Of a DNA stretch of 64,000 bases, positions 1-9,277 are shown in pieces. A program made the translations under genes and the position numbers. The stretch comes from Fusibacter_A sp965140735. Lineage in GTDB: Bacteria > Bacillota > Clostridia > Peptostreptococcales > Acidaminobacteraceae. The notes beneath the pieces are model-generated. The model searched no databases, was not told where the DNA came from, and saw only the letters and a program-made list of their open reading frames with translations. The stretch's first letter is position 1; each line of letters opens with the position of its first letter. The stretch is taken from positions 4,154,001-4,218,000 of the forward strand of contig OZ223306.1 in NCBI GenBank assembly GCA_965140735.1, in the 5' to 3' direction.

Positions 1-1323
1 AATAACTTGTGTGGCATCTTGTAGAGCACTTTCTAAGATGGTAATGGCTTCTTCTTTTGAGGCAATGGCAAGTGCTGCATTGTTCACGATGGTCTCACAG
101 AATGTAGAGGCTGTTTCAGCAAGTGGCATTGGTGCATCAATGTTTAAAATGTTTTCATCTATAGCACACATTGCGTGATAGCCATGCCCGAGTTCATGGG
201 CTAAAGTGGTTACATCACCTAAGTTTCCCGTATAGTTGAGCATCACTCTAAACGCTTTTATAGGGTGTTGATCTGCACAAAATGCGCCATTGACTTTACC
301 ATCTTTGGGTTCAACATCAATCCAAGAGTTGTCCATGGCATCTTTAGCAACTTGATAGAGTTTATCTGAAAACTGTTTAAAATTAGCCAAAACGAATTTG
401 CAACCTTCTTCATAGGTATATTTTTTAGAATGAGTCCCTATAGGTGCAAAGAGATCATAGAAAGGAAGTCCGTTTTCATGATGCAAGTATTTGCCTTTGG
501 CTATAAGATAATTTTGAAATTCTGGAATATATTTTTTTATGGCACTAAACATAGCATCAAGCGTTTTTTTAGACATTCTTGAATCTTCAAGTGTTTTATC
601 TAGTGGTGAAGCATAGCCTCTGAGTTCACTCATGGTAATAACTTCACCTTTTATACTGTTTAATGAAAGGGCAATCGCTTCATCAATTTTTTGGTACGCT
701 AAAAGTTCAGCTTCATAGGCTGCTTTTCGAACCTTAGGGTCAGGGTCGCTTGCCAAATTTCGGATAGTTGCGATTGGCAATATTTCTGTTTTGTCTCCTA
801 GAGTAAGTGTTGCAGTAAGTGTTGAAGTTAATTTACTCTGTAACGTACTCCATGCAGTTGAACCTGTTTGGGATAATTTAGAGGCGATAACTTCTTCTGA
901 TTCAGAAAGCATATGTGCACCAGATGCTTTTAGTTCCATTATAATAAAAGAGAGCGAAGATAAGTATTCAGAGTTCTTGATAATAGAATCGATATCCTCT
1001 ATCTGATTTAAAAAAGTGACACATTTTGTTCTTGCGAGGGTTGTATTATTGTAAAGGGTTAAAATTTTATCTGAGTATTGAAGTGCTTTTTCATCTTTTG
1101 TATTGACTGAAAAAGTCAAGTTACAGTAGGAAAAGAGCATAGAGAATAAAGTGCTAAATTTTTCGTAGTGCATAAAATAAGCTTCTAGAGAACTGCCATC
1201 TTTCAAAGATTCAGCGGCAGTATTCAATGCCTTGAGTTCATTTTCAAGCGATTTGAAATCTGCTTTAAAGTCGGTTGAGTCAAAGCCAGTGTAAAGTTCA
1301 TTTAAACTCCAATTATAATCCAT
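1..1323 (-). CDS. M3 family oligoendopeptidase (pepF-like), 3' end outside window
   Basis: This is a cytoplasmic zinc metallopeptidase that cleaves oligopeptides, probably for peptide use. The reverse-strand frame is open from an ATG at 1323 to the left edge of the window, about 441 codons. The family is usually about 600 residues, so the C-terminal quarter is missing only because the window ends. The zinc site HELGH is at residues 376-380, inside LAHELGHGYH, typical of PepF-type M3 enzymes. An N-terminal helical region with the motif NWSLNELYTGFDS also fits the family. A GGAGG site lies 6 bases ahead of the ATG and fixes the start. The protein is intact as far as it can be seen. The exact substrate cannot be told. 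Confidence 0.9.
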   Translation of the reverse strand, partial: MDYNWSLNELYTGFDSTDFKADFKSLENELKALNTAAESLKDGSSLEAYFMHYEKFSTLFSMLFSYCNLTFSVNTKDEKALQYSDKILTLYNNTTLARTKCVTFLNQIEDIDSIIKNSEYLSSLSFIIMELKASGAHMLSESEEVIASKLSQTGSTAWSTLQSKLTSTLTATLTLGDKTEILPIATIRNLASDPDPKVRKAAYEAELLAYQKIDEAIALSLNSIKGEVITMSELRGYASPLDKTLEDSRMSKKTLDAMFSAIKKYIPEFQNYLIAKGKYLHHENGLPFYDLFAPIGTHSKKYTYEEGCKFVLANFKQFSDKLYQVAKDAMDNSWIDVEPKDGKVNGAFCADQHPIKAFRVMLNYTGNLGDVTTLAHELGHGYHAMCAIDENILNIDAPMPLAETASTFCETIVNNAALAIASKEEAITILESALQDATQVI

Positions 1324-1448
1324 TGAGTGCCTCCTATAAATTTAGATTCACGAAGTAATATCAATAGTATACCATACAAAATTATTTATATGGAAGAAAA
1401 ACAATTTTGAGATCAAATGACTTAATTTACTATGTGACCTTTGTAGCC

Positions 1449-1485
1449 AAAAAAATAAGCCGCCACTTTTTTTAGTGGGGCTTAT
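1449..1485 (-). terminator. Rho-independent terminator of the GGDEF gene
   Basis: Read on the minus strand, AATAAGCC plus CCACT pairs with AGTGG plus GGCTTATT (one bulge) across an A-rich loop, followed by a run of T. It starts at the stop codon of the diguanylate cyclase gene. Confidence 0.85.
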
Positions 1486-2928
1486 TCAATGCAATATAGA
1501 AGTCAAAATATCTTGATGCGTCTCTTTATAGGCCTTCTTAAATTCATACATTCGAATGTCTGCAATTTTCACAAGGACATCGTAAACCATTGAATCATCA
1601 GGAGAGTTCGCTAAGCCGTAACTAAAGCTTACAGGTAATTTGTGACCATTAAAATTCACGGTATGGTATTCATATTTTTGAAATATACGGGCCATTTTTT
1701 CTTCAGCTTTTTGAGAGCGAATGTTCTTAAGAAGAAGTACGAACTCATCGCCACCAACTCTAGAGAAAATATCAGAATCACGAATAGAATCGTGAATGAT
1801 ACTTGAGAACTCAGATAAGACAAGATCACCAGCCGTGTGTCCAAAAGTATCGTTAATTGACTTTAAGAAATTTAGATCACAGAGCACAATCGCGTAGGGT
1901 TCAAGATTTTCAAGTGTTATTTCATTGTGAGATTCAAATATTTTTTCGAAATAATTGCGATTATAAGCACCTGTAAGTTTATCAAATTTGGAAAGTTTGA
2001 TGGTTTCATCCACCAGTAACTTATTGCGAATTGCGATAGATATTTGCGCACTGAAAAATTGAATGAGATTAATATCGACTGCATCAAAAGCATTTTCTTG
2101 GCTGCTGTCAATGTTTAAAATTGCATAGAGTTTATTGTCGATCATAATAGGGGTTGAAAGTGCTTCTTTTGCATCCAACCAGTTCGCTTTTGTTAGCCAT
2201 CCAATCGTTTCTTTAGAGAGTATAGCATTACTAAAGTCCTGAACGTTAGAAACGACCAATGGTTGATCTATTTTGCCATTGGTATATTGATATAAGAATG
2301 TTTCTTCTAGAGCATAATCAATATTTCTGAGACTTTCTAAATCAAATCCGACTGCGGTTTGATATTCATATCTATTGGTTTCGGCATTTAAAATTAAGAG
2401 ACTACCTTTAGTGGCATTTTCTATAACATCTATTGCAGCTTCAAGGATGAGTGTATAAAAATCGATATCATCATTTCGATCTAAAATATGATTGCTAACA
2501 GCTAAAATGGTATCTAAAGTACTTTCTTTGCAATAGTTTAGTCGATTTAATTCTAATATGGTATCTTGACTCTGCTTTATATATTCAAGTACAATTTGAA
2601 TATTTTTTTCGAATTCATCAGAACTACGATGAAAAAATTGTGAAAATTTCAGTGTTTCTTCAAACGAAATAGAAGGCGCAATTTTATTGAAAATAGGCGT
2701 ATCGACCATTTTTTCTCGTATACTTGCCAGTGTTTTATTCATCAATTTTTGAAACTTCATATAGCGTGTTGCCATAAATAAGTAACTTCCAAATAAACTC
2801 ATAGTGAGAAACAAAACGCCAATTAATGGATGCCATTGAATCAGTTTGGATACAATAAAGACAATTATTAAACTGAAAGCTAGGATCATAAGGAAGTGTG
2901 AAAGAATATGAGGTTTATTTTTTTTCAA
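1486..2928 (-). CDS. Membrane-anchored GAF-GGDEF diguanylate cyclase
   Basis: This protein probably makes cyclic di-GMP from two GTP at the inner face of the membrane. Two transmembrane segments lie at about residues 8-55. A linker and a GAF-like sensory domain (about 150-310) follow, then a GGDEF domain (about 315-475). The active-site GGDEF at residues 392-396 is intact. RDSD, five residues upstream, matches the RxxD product-inhibition site, so the enzyme looks active and feedback controlled. A GTG at 2946 would open the frame, but GGAGGGGG lies inside its first codons. That site sits 8 bases ahead of the TTG at 2928, so I chose the TTG. The gene is monocistronic, with its own terminator. 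The GAF ligand is unknown. Confidence 0.88.
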   Translation of the reverse strand: MKKNKPHILSHFLMILAFSLIIVFIVSKLIQWHPLIGVLFLTMSLFGSYLFMATRYMKFQKLMNKTLASIREKMVDTPIFNKIAPSISFEETLKFSQFFHRSSDEFEKNIQIVLEYIKQSQDTILELNRLNYCKESTLDTILAVSNHILDRNDDIDFYTLILEAAIDVIENATKGSLLILNAETNRYEYQTAVGFDLESLRNIDYALEETFLYQYTNGKIDQPLVVSNVQDFSNAILSKETIGWLTKANWLDAKEALSTPIMIDNKLYAILNIDSSQENAFDAVDINLIQFFSAQISIAIRNKLLVDETIKLSKFDKLTGAYNRNYFEKIFESHNEITLENLEPYAIVLCDLNFLKSINDTFGHTAGDLVLSEFSSIIHDSIRDSDIFSRVGGDEFVLLLKNIRSQKAEEKMARIFQKYEYHTVNFNGHKLPVSFSYGLANSPDDSMVYDVLVKIADIRMYEFKKAYKETHQDILTSILH

Positions 2929-3085
2929 TCTAAGGGCCCCCTCCACTCAAGTTTTTTTCGATTCTTAAGAGTTTCTTAATACATTCTGATACCTAAAGGG
3001 ATATAATAATGGTAAGATAACTCTATTATACATGAATTACTATATCTAGGGTAGTACATAGTAATTTGCTCTGGGAGGTGAGAAT

Positions 3086-3520
3086 ATGGGATTAAACAAT
3101 TTTACGATAATGTGGGCAGTTCTTATTGTGGTATTCACTTTGATTGAAGCTGCTTCCTTAGGACTTACATCAATCTGGTTTGCAGTGGGTGCTTTAGCGG
3201 CACTTATAACATCGGCAATGGGCTTTAATGTCGTGATTCAAATTGTGGTTTTTATAATTGTGGCAGCAGTGCTTTTAATTTATACCAGACCAATTGCTAA
3301 AAAAGTGCTTAAAATTGGTCAAAATAAAACCAATATTGATGCTATTATTGGTCAGACAGGTTATGTGACAAAGGCAATAAAAATAAAAGAAACAGGGCTT
3401 GTGAAGATTAATGGACAAATGTGGACTGCAAAATGTCCTGAACATGAAGAAATTGATATAGATGAAGAAGTTGAGGTCCTAGCAGTGGAAGGGGTTAAAC
3501 TGATCGTCAAGAAAAAGTAA
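3086..3520 (+). CDS. NfeD family membrane protein
   Basis: This is a short NfeD protein of 144 residues. Three hydrophobic segments lie at about residues 6-26, 30-47 and 49-68, followed by a C-terminal OB-fold-like domain from about 80 on (TGYVTKAIKIKETGLVKING is typical). Family members pair with SPFH/stomatin proteins in membrane microdomains, and here an SPFH gene follows 82 bp downstream in the same direction. The site GGGAGGTGAG is well placed before the ATG. The role in membrane organisation is inferred from the family and from this pairing. No catalytic function is expected, because the protease domain of long NfeD proteins is absent. Confidence 0.88.
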   Translation: MGLNNFTIMWAVLIVVFTLIEAASLGLTSIWFAVGALAALITSAMGFNVVIQIVVFIIVAAVLLIYTRPIAKKVLKIGQNKTNIDAIIGQTGYVTKAIKIKETGLVKINGQMWTAKCPEHEEIDIDEEVEVLAVEGVKLIVKKK

Positions 3521-3602
3521 ATGAAACCTCATGATCTACAAGGGATAAAGAGTGATCGTTGAGATTCAGATATATCATAATATAATTTTATAGGAGGATT
3601 TT

Positions 3603-4526
3603 ATGGGTGGTTTTATATTAGGAACAATACTGGTTGTTCTCGCATTTTTACTTGTTGTTAGTAATATTAGAGTCGTACCTCAAGCGAGTTCATATGTTCT
3701 TGAACGCCTAGGGGCATACAATTGTACTTGGGAAACTGGGTTACATTTTAAGATTCCTTTATTGGACAGAGTTTCGAAGAAAGTGTCTTTAAAGGAAATG
3801 GTAGTGGATTTTCCACCACAACCTGTTATTACGAAAGACAATGTAACAATGAAGATTGATACGGTTGTCTACTATCAGATTACAGATGCAAAATTATTTA
3901 CTTACGGCGTATCACAGCCAATTGTTGCGATTGAAAATTTAACAGCAACAACGCTTAGAAATATCATAGGTCAACTAGAACTTGATGAGACTTTAACTTC
4001 AAGAGATCTTATCAATACTCAGATGAGAAGTATTCTTGATGAAGCAACAGATCCTTGGGGCATTAAAGTTAATCGTGTTGAAGTTAAGAATATTTTACCA
4101 CCTAAAGATATTCAAGAAGCCATGGAAAAACAAATGAGAGCAGAGCGTGAAAGAAGAGAGTCTATTTTAAGAGCAGAAGGTGAAAAGAGATCTGCAATTC
4201 TTGTGGCCGAAGGTAAGAAGGAATCTGTTATTTTAGATGCTGAAGCTGAAAAACAATCTGCAATTTTAAGAGCAGAAGCTAGAAAAGAAGCTCAAATTAG
4301 AGAAGCAGAAGGTCAAGCAGAAGCGATTTTAAAAGTTCAACAGGCAACTGCTCAAGGTCTTGAAATGCTTAAAGCTGCAGATGCAGATCAAGCGGTTCTT
4401 ACTTTGAAGAGTTTTGAAGCGTTAGAACGTGTTGCAGATGGGCAAGCAACTAAGATTATTGTACCATCTGATTTAGCAGGTGTTGCTAATTTGGTGACGA
4501 GTTTGACGGAAATCGCCAGAAAGTAA
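3603..4526 (+). CDS. SPFH/Band 7 (stomatin-like) membrane protein
   Basis: This is a paraslipin/QmcA-type SPFH protein of 307 residues. One N-terminal transmembrane helix (about 5-22) is followed by the Band 7 domain (about 25-185), with family motifs such as YVLERLGAYNCTWETGLHFK and TLRNIIGQLELDETLTSRD. A long Ala/Glu/Lys/Arg-rich coiled coil follows (about 180-260). The coiled coil carries a repeated pattern of the type ILRAEGEKRSAI. Such proteins oligomerise on the membrane and scaffold proteases or lipid domains. TAGGAGG sits 6 bases before the ATG. It forms an operon with the NfeD gene upstream, the usual partner, and a strong terminator follows. Confidence 0.92.
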   Translation: MGGFILGTILVVLAFLLVVSNIRVVPQASSYVLERLGAYNCTWETGLHFKIPLLDRVSKKVSLKEMVVDFPPQPVITKDNVTMKIDTVVYYQITDAKLFTYGVSQPIVAIENLTATTLRNIIGQLELDETLTSRDLINTQMRSILDEATDPWGIKVNRVEVKNILPPKDIQEAMEKQMRAERERRESILRAEGEKRSAILVAEGKKESVILDAEAEKQSAILRAEARKEAQIREAEGQAEAILKVQQATAQGLEMLKAADADQAVLTLKSFEALERVADGQATKIIVPSDLAGVANLVTSLTEIARK

Positions 4527-4563
4527 AAACTGAAGTATTTATAGGTGTCTATTCAGAATATAG

Positions 4564-4613
4564 AGAGTTTTCTAAAAGTGATTAAAAAATCATTTTTGGA
4601 GAACTCTTTTTTT
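4564..4613 (+). terminator. Rho-independent terminator after the NfeD-SPFH pair
   Basis: AGAGTTTTCTAAAAGTGATT pairs with AATCATTTTTGGAGAACTCT around a short A loop, followed by a T run. It ends the nfeD/SPFH transcript. The rest of the 340-bp gap to the MFS gene is AT-rich and shows only the promoter noted next. Confidence 0.85.
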
Positions 4614-4789
4614 ATGTATTATTATGAGCTTCAATCGGGAAAATCGTCAGTGCAAATGGGTTTGAGGCATCAAGAGTGATTTCAAATGTTCATTTTATTT
4701 AAAAACAGAAGCAAATTGAATATAATTAATCTTTAAATTAAATATATTAATCAAAAGGTTAGAAAAAGGTTAGAAATTAAATTGATACA

Positions 4790-4818
4790 TTGACTTTGTA
4801 GAAAGAGAAGCATATATT
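4790..4818 (+). promoter_or_regulatory. Sigma-A type promoter for the MFS gene
   Basis: TTGACT at 4790-4795 and TATATT at 4813-4818 are separated by 17 bp, close to consensus. This puts transcription start about 40 bases ahead of the MFS start codon at 4867. Confidence 0.65.
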
Positions 4819-4866
4819 AATCTTAGGACATCAAGCGGATGTGACGACGTAACGAAGGAGAACAAA

Positions 4867-6138
4867 ATGAGTGAAAATACATTAGTACCACCACAAAAAA
4901 TTTTAGAAAATAGAAATTTTGTACTTTTATTGTTAGGACAGATTGTGTCTAACTTAGGGAATGCACTTTACTCAATATCAATTATTTGGTATCTCATGAG
5001 TAAAGGTAATGCTCAAAATGTGGGTTTAATTATTTCGGGATTTGGTATTTGCATGATCTTGCCACATGTTTTAATGGGGCCAATAGGGGGGGTTATAGTA
5101 GATCGATTTGATAGACGCAAGATTATATATGGCACTGATTTTATAAGAGGCGTGCTGTTTGTAATCTTAACTACAGCAATTTACGTAGACTTCCATCCGA
5201 TTACAAGTATTTTCGTAGTCACAGTTATGAGCAATGGATTGAGTTCTCTTTTCAACTCAGCAGTAGATGCCAGCGTGCCAAATCTTGTACATGAGAGCCA
5301 GCTTAATAAGGCGAATTCTTACAATGGCATGTCAAGACAACTCATGATTATTGTCGGCTCGGCTGCAGCTGGATTTCTATATTATTACATTGGTATTGTG
5401 GGTATTCTGATCATAAATACCATCTCATTTATACTTTCGGGCTTATCTGAGACTTTTATAGTTCTTGAGAGAAAGTCTACTGGAAATCTTAATTTTAAAG
5501 AGATGAAGCGCGATATGAAAGCGGGTATCAATTATATTAAAGAACAGCCGGCACTGCTTAAGACCGTCATATTTTTTACGATGCTGAATCTGATTGTCAA
5601 CCCGATTTATATGGTTGTTTTTCCAAGGGTTATCAAATTTGATTTATTATTATCCGCCAGAGAGCTTGGTATTTTTGAAGCAATCTTTGCAGGTGGATCA
5701 ATACTTGGAATGATCATTGCTTCCATGCTCCCTGTGAAGAAATCCTATTTTAGGTTGATATCCATTTCTTTAATCAGCCAATGTTTTGTGTTTGTTCTAT
5801 TTGCACTGCCTTTAATGCCTTGGTCTTTAAATCAATTTGAGGGGATCGAAATTTTAGGGGCGTGGGCTGTGGTGGGAATCATCTTTGCCTTTATCAATTC
5901 GTTTTTAAATGTGCCATTGTTCACAATTTTGCAGACGCGAATTGAGGATGCCTATCGAGGACGTGTGTTTTCAATGATTACTACCCTCACTCAAGCTGCA
6001 GTGCCAGTTGGATTTATTCTCATGGGACTTTTAGCCGATAGAGTGGCTTCGTGGATATTGTTTCTTATTTGTGGCCTATTGTCTTTAATTATAGCTTTTA
6101 CATTTTTAGTCAATAAAGAAATTAAAGCGTACTGGTAA
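4867..6138 (+). CDS. MFS transporter of the MFS_3 / drug-efflux type
   Basis: This major facilitator protein of 423 residues has about 12 hydrophobic segments. It resembles the macrolide/enterobactin exporter branch. The cytoplasmic loop 2-3 motif is visible as GGVIVDRFDRRKIIYGTD (about 72-90), and NSAVDASVPNLVHESQLNKAN (about 120-140) is typical of this branch. A matching loop in the second half (RIEDAYRGRVFSM) supports an intact two-fold fold. GAAGGAG sits just ahead of the ATG. The substrate cannot be predicted. It may be only loosely linked to the DUF2089 operon that starts 54 bp downstream. Confidence 0.85.
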   Translation: MSENTLVPPQKILENRNFVLLLLGQIVSNLGNALYSISIIWYLMSKGNAQNVGLIISGFGICMILPHVLMGPIGGVIVDRFDRRKIIYGTDFIRGVLFVILTTAIYVDFHPITSIFVVTVMSNGLSSLFNSAVDASVPNLVHESQLNKANSYNGMSRQLMIIVGSAAAGFLYYYIGIVGILIINTISFILSGLSETFIVLERKSTGNLNFKEMKRDMKAGINYIKEQPALLKTVIFFTMLNLIVNPIYMVVFPRVIKFDLLLSARELGIFEAIFAGGSILGMIIASMLPVKKSYFRLISISLISQCFVFVLFALPLMPWSLNQFEGIEILGAWAVVGIIFAFINSFLNVPLFTILQTRIEDAYRGRVFSMITTLTQAAVPVGFILMGLLADRVASWILFLICGLLSLIIAFTFLVNKEIKAYW

Positions 6139-6192
6139 TCCAGTAAAAATAATTTTAAAAAAGGAATCTTTAATTAGAAAGGAGTGTGTATT

Positions 6193-6561
6193 TTGAAGAA
6201 AGATGTTTTAGGAAGTTGTCCGGTTTGTAATTCTAAACTTAAAGTGGTTAAACTACACTGTGATCACTGTAAAACAAGTATTGAAGGTGATTTTGTACTG
6301 GATAAGTTTAGCTATTTATCCAAAGAGGACAAGCTTTTTATAGAAATTTTTATTAAGAATCGAGGCAATATAAAAGAAATCGAAAAAGATTTAGGGATTT
6401 CCTACCCCACGGTTAGGCGAAACTTGGATCAGGTCATTAGTGCACTAGGTTACAATGTAAAACCAAGTGAAGAAGAACTCAGTAAAAAGGAAATTTTGGA
6501 GAAATTAAGTAAAGGTGAGATCACATCTGATGAAGCTTTAAAACGTTTGAAAGGAGAATGA
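6193..6561 (+). CDS. DUF2089 family zinc-ribbon/HTH protein
   Basis: This is a small DNA-binding-like protein of about 122 residues. The N-terminus carries two CxxC pairs (CPVC and CDHC) that make a zinc ribbon. A helix-turn-helix follows (NIKEIEKDLGISYPTVRRNL, about 62-81), and the C-terminal tail resembles a SHOCT-like motif (EILEKLSKGEITSDEALKRL). A GTG at 6184 is possible, but AAAGGAG at 6178-6184 is spaced correctly for the TTG at 6193. The next gene starts on the stop codon, so translation is probably coupled. The family is thought to be a transcription regulator. It may control this operon of two SHOCT/DUF4097 proteins, but no operator was identified. Confidence 0.85.
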   Translation: MKKDVLGSCPVCNSKLKVVKLHCDHCKTSIEGDFVLDKFSYLSKEDKLFIEIFIKNRGNIKEIEKDLGISYPTVRRNLDQVISALGYNVKPSEEELSKKEILEKLSKGEITSDEALKRLKGE

Positions 6562-6563
6562 TG

Positions 6564-6911
6564 ATGAGTGAAGACAGGTTACAGATATTAAGAATGATCG
6601 AAAATGGGACGATCTCTTCTGAAGAGGGCTTAAAATTATTAGACGCTGTTTCAGAAAAAAAAGAAGAAAAGAAAACATCAGAATCAGCTGAGTGGGTCAG
6701 AGTAGTTGTAACAAATGATATGGCTGATAAATCTGTAGATATTAAATTGCCTGCAAAACTATTTAAGCTGTTTGGCTCTAAAATTGTTAAGCATGTGGAT
6801 TCTGATATTGATATGGTCGCAGTACTAGAAATGATTCAATCTGGTCAAGAGGGCGAATTTATGAATATAACAACTGATGATGGACATGTTGTATCCATCA
6901 GTTTAGAGTAG
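6564..6911 (+). CDS. SHOCT-like domain protein, unknown role
   Basis: This protein has about 115 residues. The N-terminal helical hairpin (LQILRMIENGTISSEEGLKLLDAV) is the same SHOCT-like motif that begins the next protein. After a charged linker there is a compact beta-rich part (about 45-115) with no family I can name. Three ATG codons in a row (6558, 6561, 6564) overlap the previous stop codon. AAAGGAG at 6550-6556 best fits the third. The arrangement suggests coupled translation with DUF2089. It may form a complex with its neighbours through the shared motif, which is inference. Confidence 0.75.
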   Translation: MSEDRLQILRMIENGTISSEEGLKLLDAVSEKKEEKKTSESAEWVRVVVTNDMADKSVDIKLPAKLFKLFGSKIVKHVDSDIDMVAVLEMIQSGQEGEFMNITTDDGHVVSISLE

Positions 6912-6922
6912 GAGGCTAAAAG

Positions 6923-7873
6923 ATGAATAACAAACTTGAAATATTAAAGATGATTGAAGCTGGAAAAATAAGCGTTGAGGAAGGTCTTGAACTTATTGAA
7001 GCCGCTGAGCAGACGGAAAGAATCGAATCGGATTCATCAAATGAAGAAGAGTATTACACTTATAAACAAGCAGATCGAGAAACACTAAAGAATTTTGATG
7101 TGGCACTTGTTTCTTGCAAACTTAATATTGAAAGATCTAATGTTGAAGATGTAACGATTGAACTTTTAAATCCTCAGACGAGAGAACTTGTGGAAAAACC
7201 AGACTGGTTACAATTTTATGAAGAAGAGAACTATATTGCAATAAAAGAAAAACGCAATGGCTCTTTTGGCGATTTAATAAACTTTTTTAAAGACTCGGGG
7301 GAGAATCCTTTTAAAACAATTTTTATCAATATAAAATTACCGATGAATCTTGTTATAGATCAAGGCAAATTTTCAAGTGTCTCTGGAAATCTCTCAGCAA
7401 TTGGGCTGAACGGTGTAGATTTTACTTTTAAGACTGTCAGTGGCAAAGTCTATATGACCGGTGTAAGAGCACAAGTCATTAAGGGGAAATCAACTTCGGG
7501 GTCAGTTGTTTCTGAAGATGTTAGATGTGAAAACGGTATCTATGGTTCAACGTCAGGGCGGTTAAAAATAACAGGTCAACATGGGATCGCAAAGGGAAAA
7601 ACAGTTTCTGGAAGTATTGAATTTGATGGCGGGGATGAGATGATGCAAGCTGATTTTTCAACTGTATCCGGTAAAATAGACATTAAAGTCGAAACGCCAG
7701 AACAGTATAATCTCTCTATGGATTCATTGTCTGGTGGTATAGATCCAAGTGGATTTGCAGTTGTGGATAAAGAAACGGGCAGTAAACGTCGTGTGAATAT
7801 TTCAAATCGGTCAGAAGACAGATGGATCAAAGCATCAACTGTATCTGGTAAAATCCTGTTTGATAAAAAATAG
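6923..7873 (+). CDS. DUF4097 beta-repeat protein with N-terminal SHOCT-like motif
   Basis: This protein has 316 residues. The N-terminal motif LEILKMIEAGKISVEEGLELIEAA is followed by an acidic linker. From about residue 110 a right-handed beta-helix-like DUF4097 region follows, with repeats of the type FKTVSGKVYM, GSTSGRLKIT and STVSGKIDIK. The recurring T/S-V/T-S-G turn marks each coil. It resembles the B. subtilis YvlB type of envelope-stress protein. There is no signal peptide, so it is probably cytoplasmic or membrane-associated. TAGGAGG lies 8 bases ahead of the ATG, and the gene follows the previous one by 11 bp. A terminator downstream closes the operon. Confidence 0.85.
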   Translation: MNNKLEILKMIEAGKISVEEGLELIEAAEQTERIESDSSNEEEYYTYKQADRETLKNFDVALVSCKLNIERSNVEDVTIELLNPQTRELVEKPDWLQFYEEENYIAIKEKRNGSFGDLINFFKDSGENPFKTIFINIKLPMNLVIDQGKFSSVSGNLSAIGLNGVDFTFKTVSGKVYMTGVRAQVIKGKSTSGSVVSEDVRCENGIYGSTSGRLKITGQHGIAKGKTVSGSIEFDGGDEMMQADFSTVSGKIDIKVETPEQYNLSMDSLSGGIDPSGFAVVDKETGSKRRVNISNRSEDRWIKASTVSGKILFDKK

Positions 7874-7966
7874 CTTACCCTTTTAGCGCATCATTACTTG
7901 AATAGACACAAGTACTACTGATGTAAATTTGCTCCACTGTAATATTAAGTAATTCACCCTTATATG

Positions 7967-8010
7967 GATCCTCGCTGAGCACAATAAAGTCGGCGGGGTA
8001 TCTTTTTTTT
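7967..8010 (+). terminator. Rho-independent terminator of the DUF2089-DUF4097 operon
   Basis: GATCCTCGCTGA pairs with TCGGCGGGG-ATC (G:U pairs and one bulged T), followed by eight T. Confidence 0.8.
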
Positions 8011-8095
8011 CGATTCACTGATATTCATTATATCGTATCGTTAATTTCATGTTAGCATGTTATAATGAATCGAGGAAATGAACAAGGAGGTAAAA

Positions 8096-9268
8096 TTGAA
8101 AAAGAGATTAGAGAAAAGCATTCAATTTTTATGTGTTTTAGTATTGAATGTGGTGGTGATTTTAACATTAGTGGGTTGTTCGGCAGATGGCTCTGGAAAT
8201 GTACCTAATATGGATGTTAAAAAAGGGCAACCTGCTAATGATGGCATAGTTAGAGGTGAATCAACTGTAGTCAAGGATTCTAAGACTAATAGTATAATCA
8301 CAACTCAAGATAGCTTTCAAATTGGAACTTATATTAAAATTAGCATTTATTCAGATAAAGAAGTTCCGAGTGAACAGTTTGATCGCATTTTTGAAGAGAT
8401 TGATCAATTTGAAAAATTAATTTCCAAAAATATATTGACCTCAGAAGTATCTATGATTAACGAAAATGCTGGAAAGCAATCTGTAAAAGTTTCAGACACT
8501 ATTTTTGAACTTATACAAATGGGGCTTCAATACGGCAACATATCGGATGGCGGTTTTGACATATCCATTGGCCCCCTAGTTGATCTATGGGGAATAGGGA
8601 CTAAAGGTGCACATGTGCCTGCTGAATCTGAAATTCAAGATGCAATTTCTAAAATTGATTATCACGACATCGTTTTAGACGAAGTCAATCAAACCGTATT
8701 TTTAAAAAACGAAGGTATGTCCCTTGATTTGGGTGCAATTGCAAAAGGCTATATTGCAGATCATGTGAAGACTTTGATCCAAGAAGAGGGTTATCAAAGT
8801 GCTATCATAAATCTTGGGGGAAATGTGTTAACTGTGGGACATAAACCTAATAGTGACGCATGGTCGATTGGTGTTAGAGATCCAAAGGGAGAAAGTAAAG
8901 ATATTGTCGGTATTTTAAAACTTCAAGATAATTCCATTGTATCATCAGGTACCTATGAACGTTTTTTCATAGAAGATGGCAAGAGATATCATCATATTTT
9001 AAATCCCAAAACAGGTTATCCAGAAGATAATAAGCTACAATCGGTCTCTATCATTTCTCAAAAGTCAGTGGTGGGTGATGCCCTTTCCACAACTGTATTT
9101 GTGATGGGACTTCAAAAGGGATATGCTTATGTGGAATCATTAGATCAAGTAGAAGCACTTTTCATCACGAATGAGGGTTCGATTTATAGCACATCTGGCC
9201 TAAAAGATGTGTTTACTTTAACCAATCATAATTATGAATTAAAAGAATTTGTATTCAATACAAAATAA
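8096..9268 (+). CDS. apbE: ApbE-type FAD:protein FMN transferase (lipoprotein)
   Basis: This enzyme moves FMN from FAD onto Ser/Thr of target proteins such as Rnf/Nqr subunits, on the outer face of the membrane. The protein has about 390 residues. It has a lipoprotein signal ending in LVGC (cysteine near residue 27). The ApbE core shows the usual motifs: GGFDISIGPLVDLWGIG, LDLGAIAKGYIAD, NLGGNV, HHILNPKTGYP and the metal-site region VGDALSTTVFVMG. AAGGAGG at 8084-8090 lies inside a frame that would start at ATG 8078 and is well placed for the TTG at 8096, so I chose the TTG. No rnf or nqr gene is in the window, so its partner lies elsewhere. Confidence 0.93.
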   Translation: MKKRLEKSIQFLCVLVLNVVVILTLVGCSADGSGNVPNMDVKKGQPANDGIVRGESTVVKDSKTNSIITTQDSFQIGTYIKISIYSDKEVPSEQFDRIFEEIDQFEKLISKNILTSEVSMINENAGKQSVKVSDTIFELIQMGLQYGNISDGGFDISIGPLVDLWGIGTKGAHVPAESEIQDAISKIDYHDIVLDEVNQTVFLKNEGMSLDLGAIAKGYIADHVKTLIQEEGYQSAIINLGGNVLTVGHKPNSDAWSIGVRDPKGESKDIVGILKLQDNSIVSSGTYERFFIEDGKRYHHILNPKTGYPEDNKLQSVSIISQKSVVGDALSTTVFVMGLQKGYAYVESLDQVEALFITNEGSIYSTSGLKDVFTLTNHNYELKEFVFNTK

Positions 9269-9277
9269 TATTTTAAG

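Noticed and set aside
791..1006. Forward open frame of 71 codons opposite the M3 peptidase gene
   Set aside because: It is fully antisense to a well-supported peptidase with an intact HELGH motif, and it has no ribosome site.
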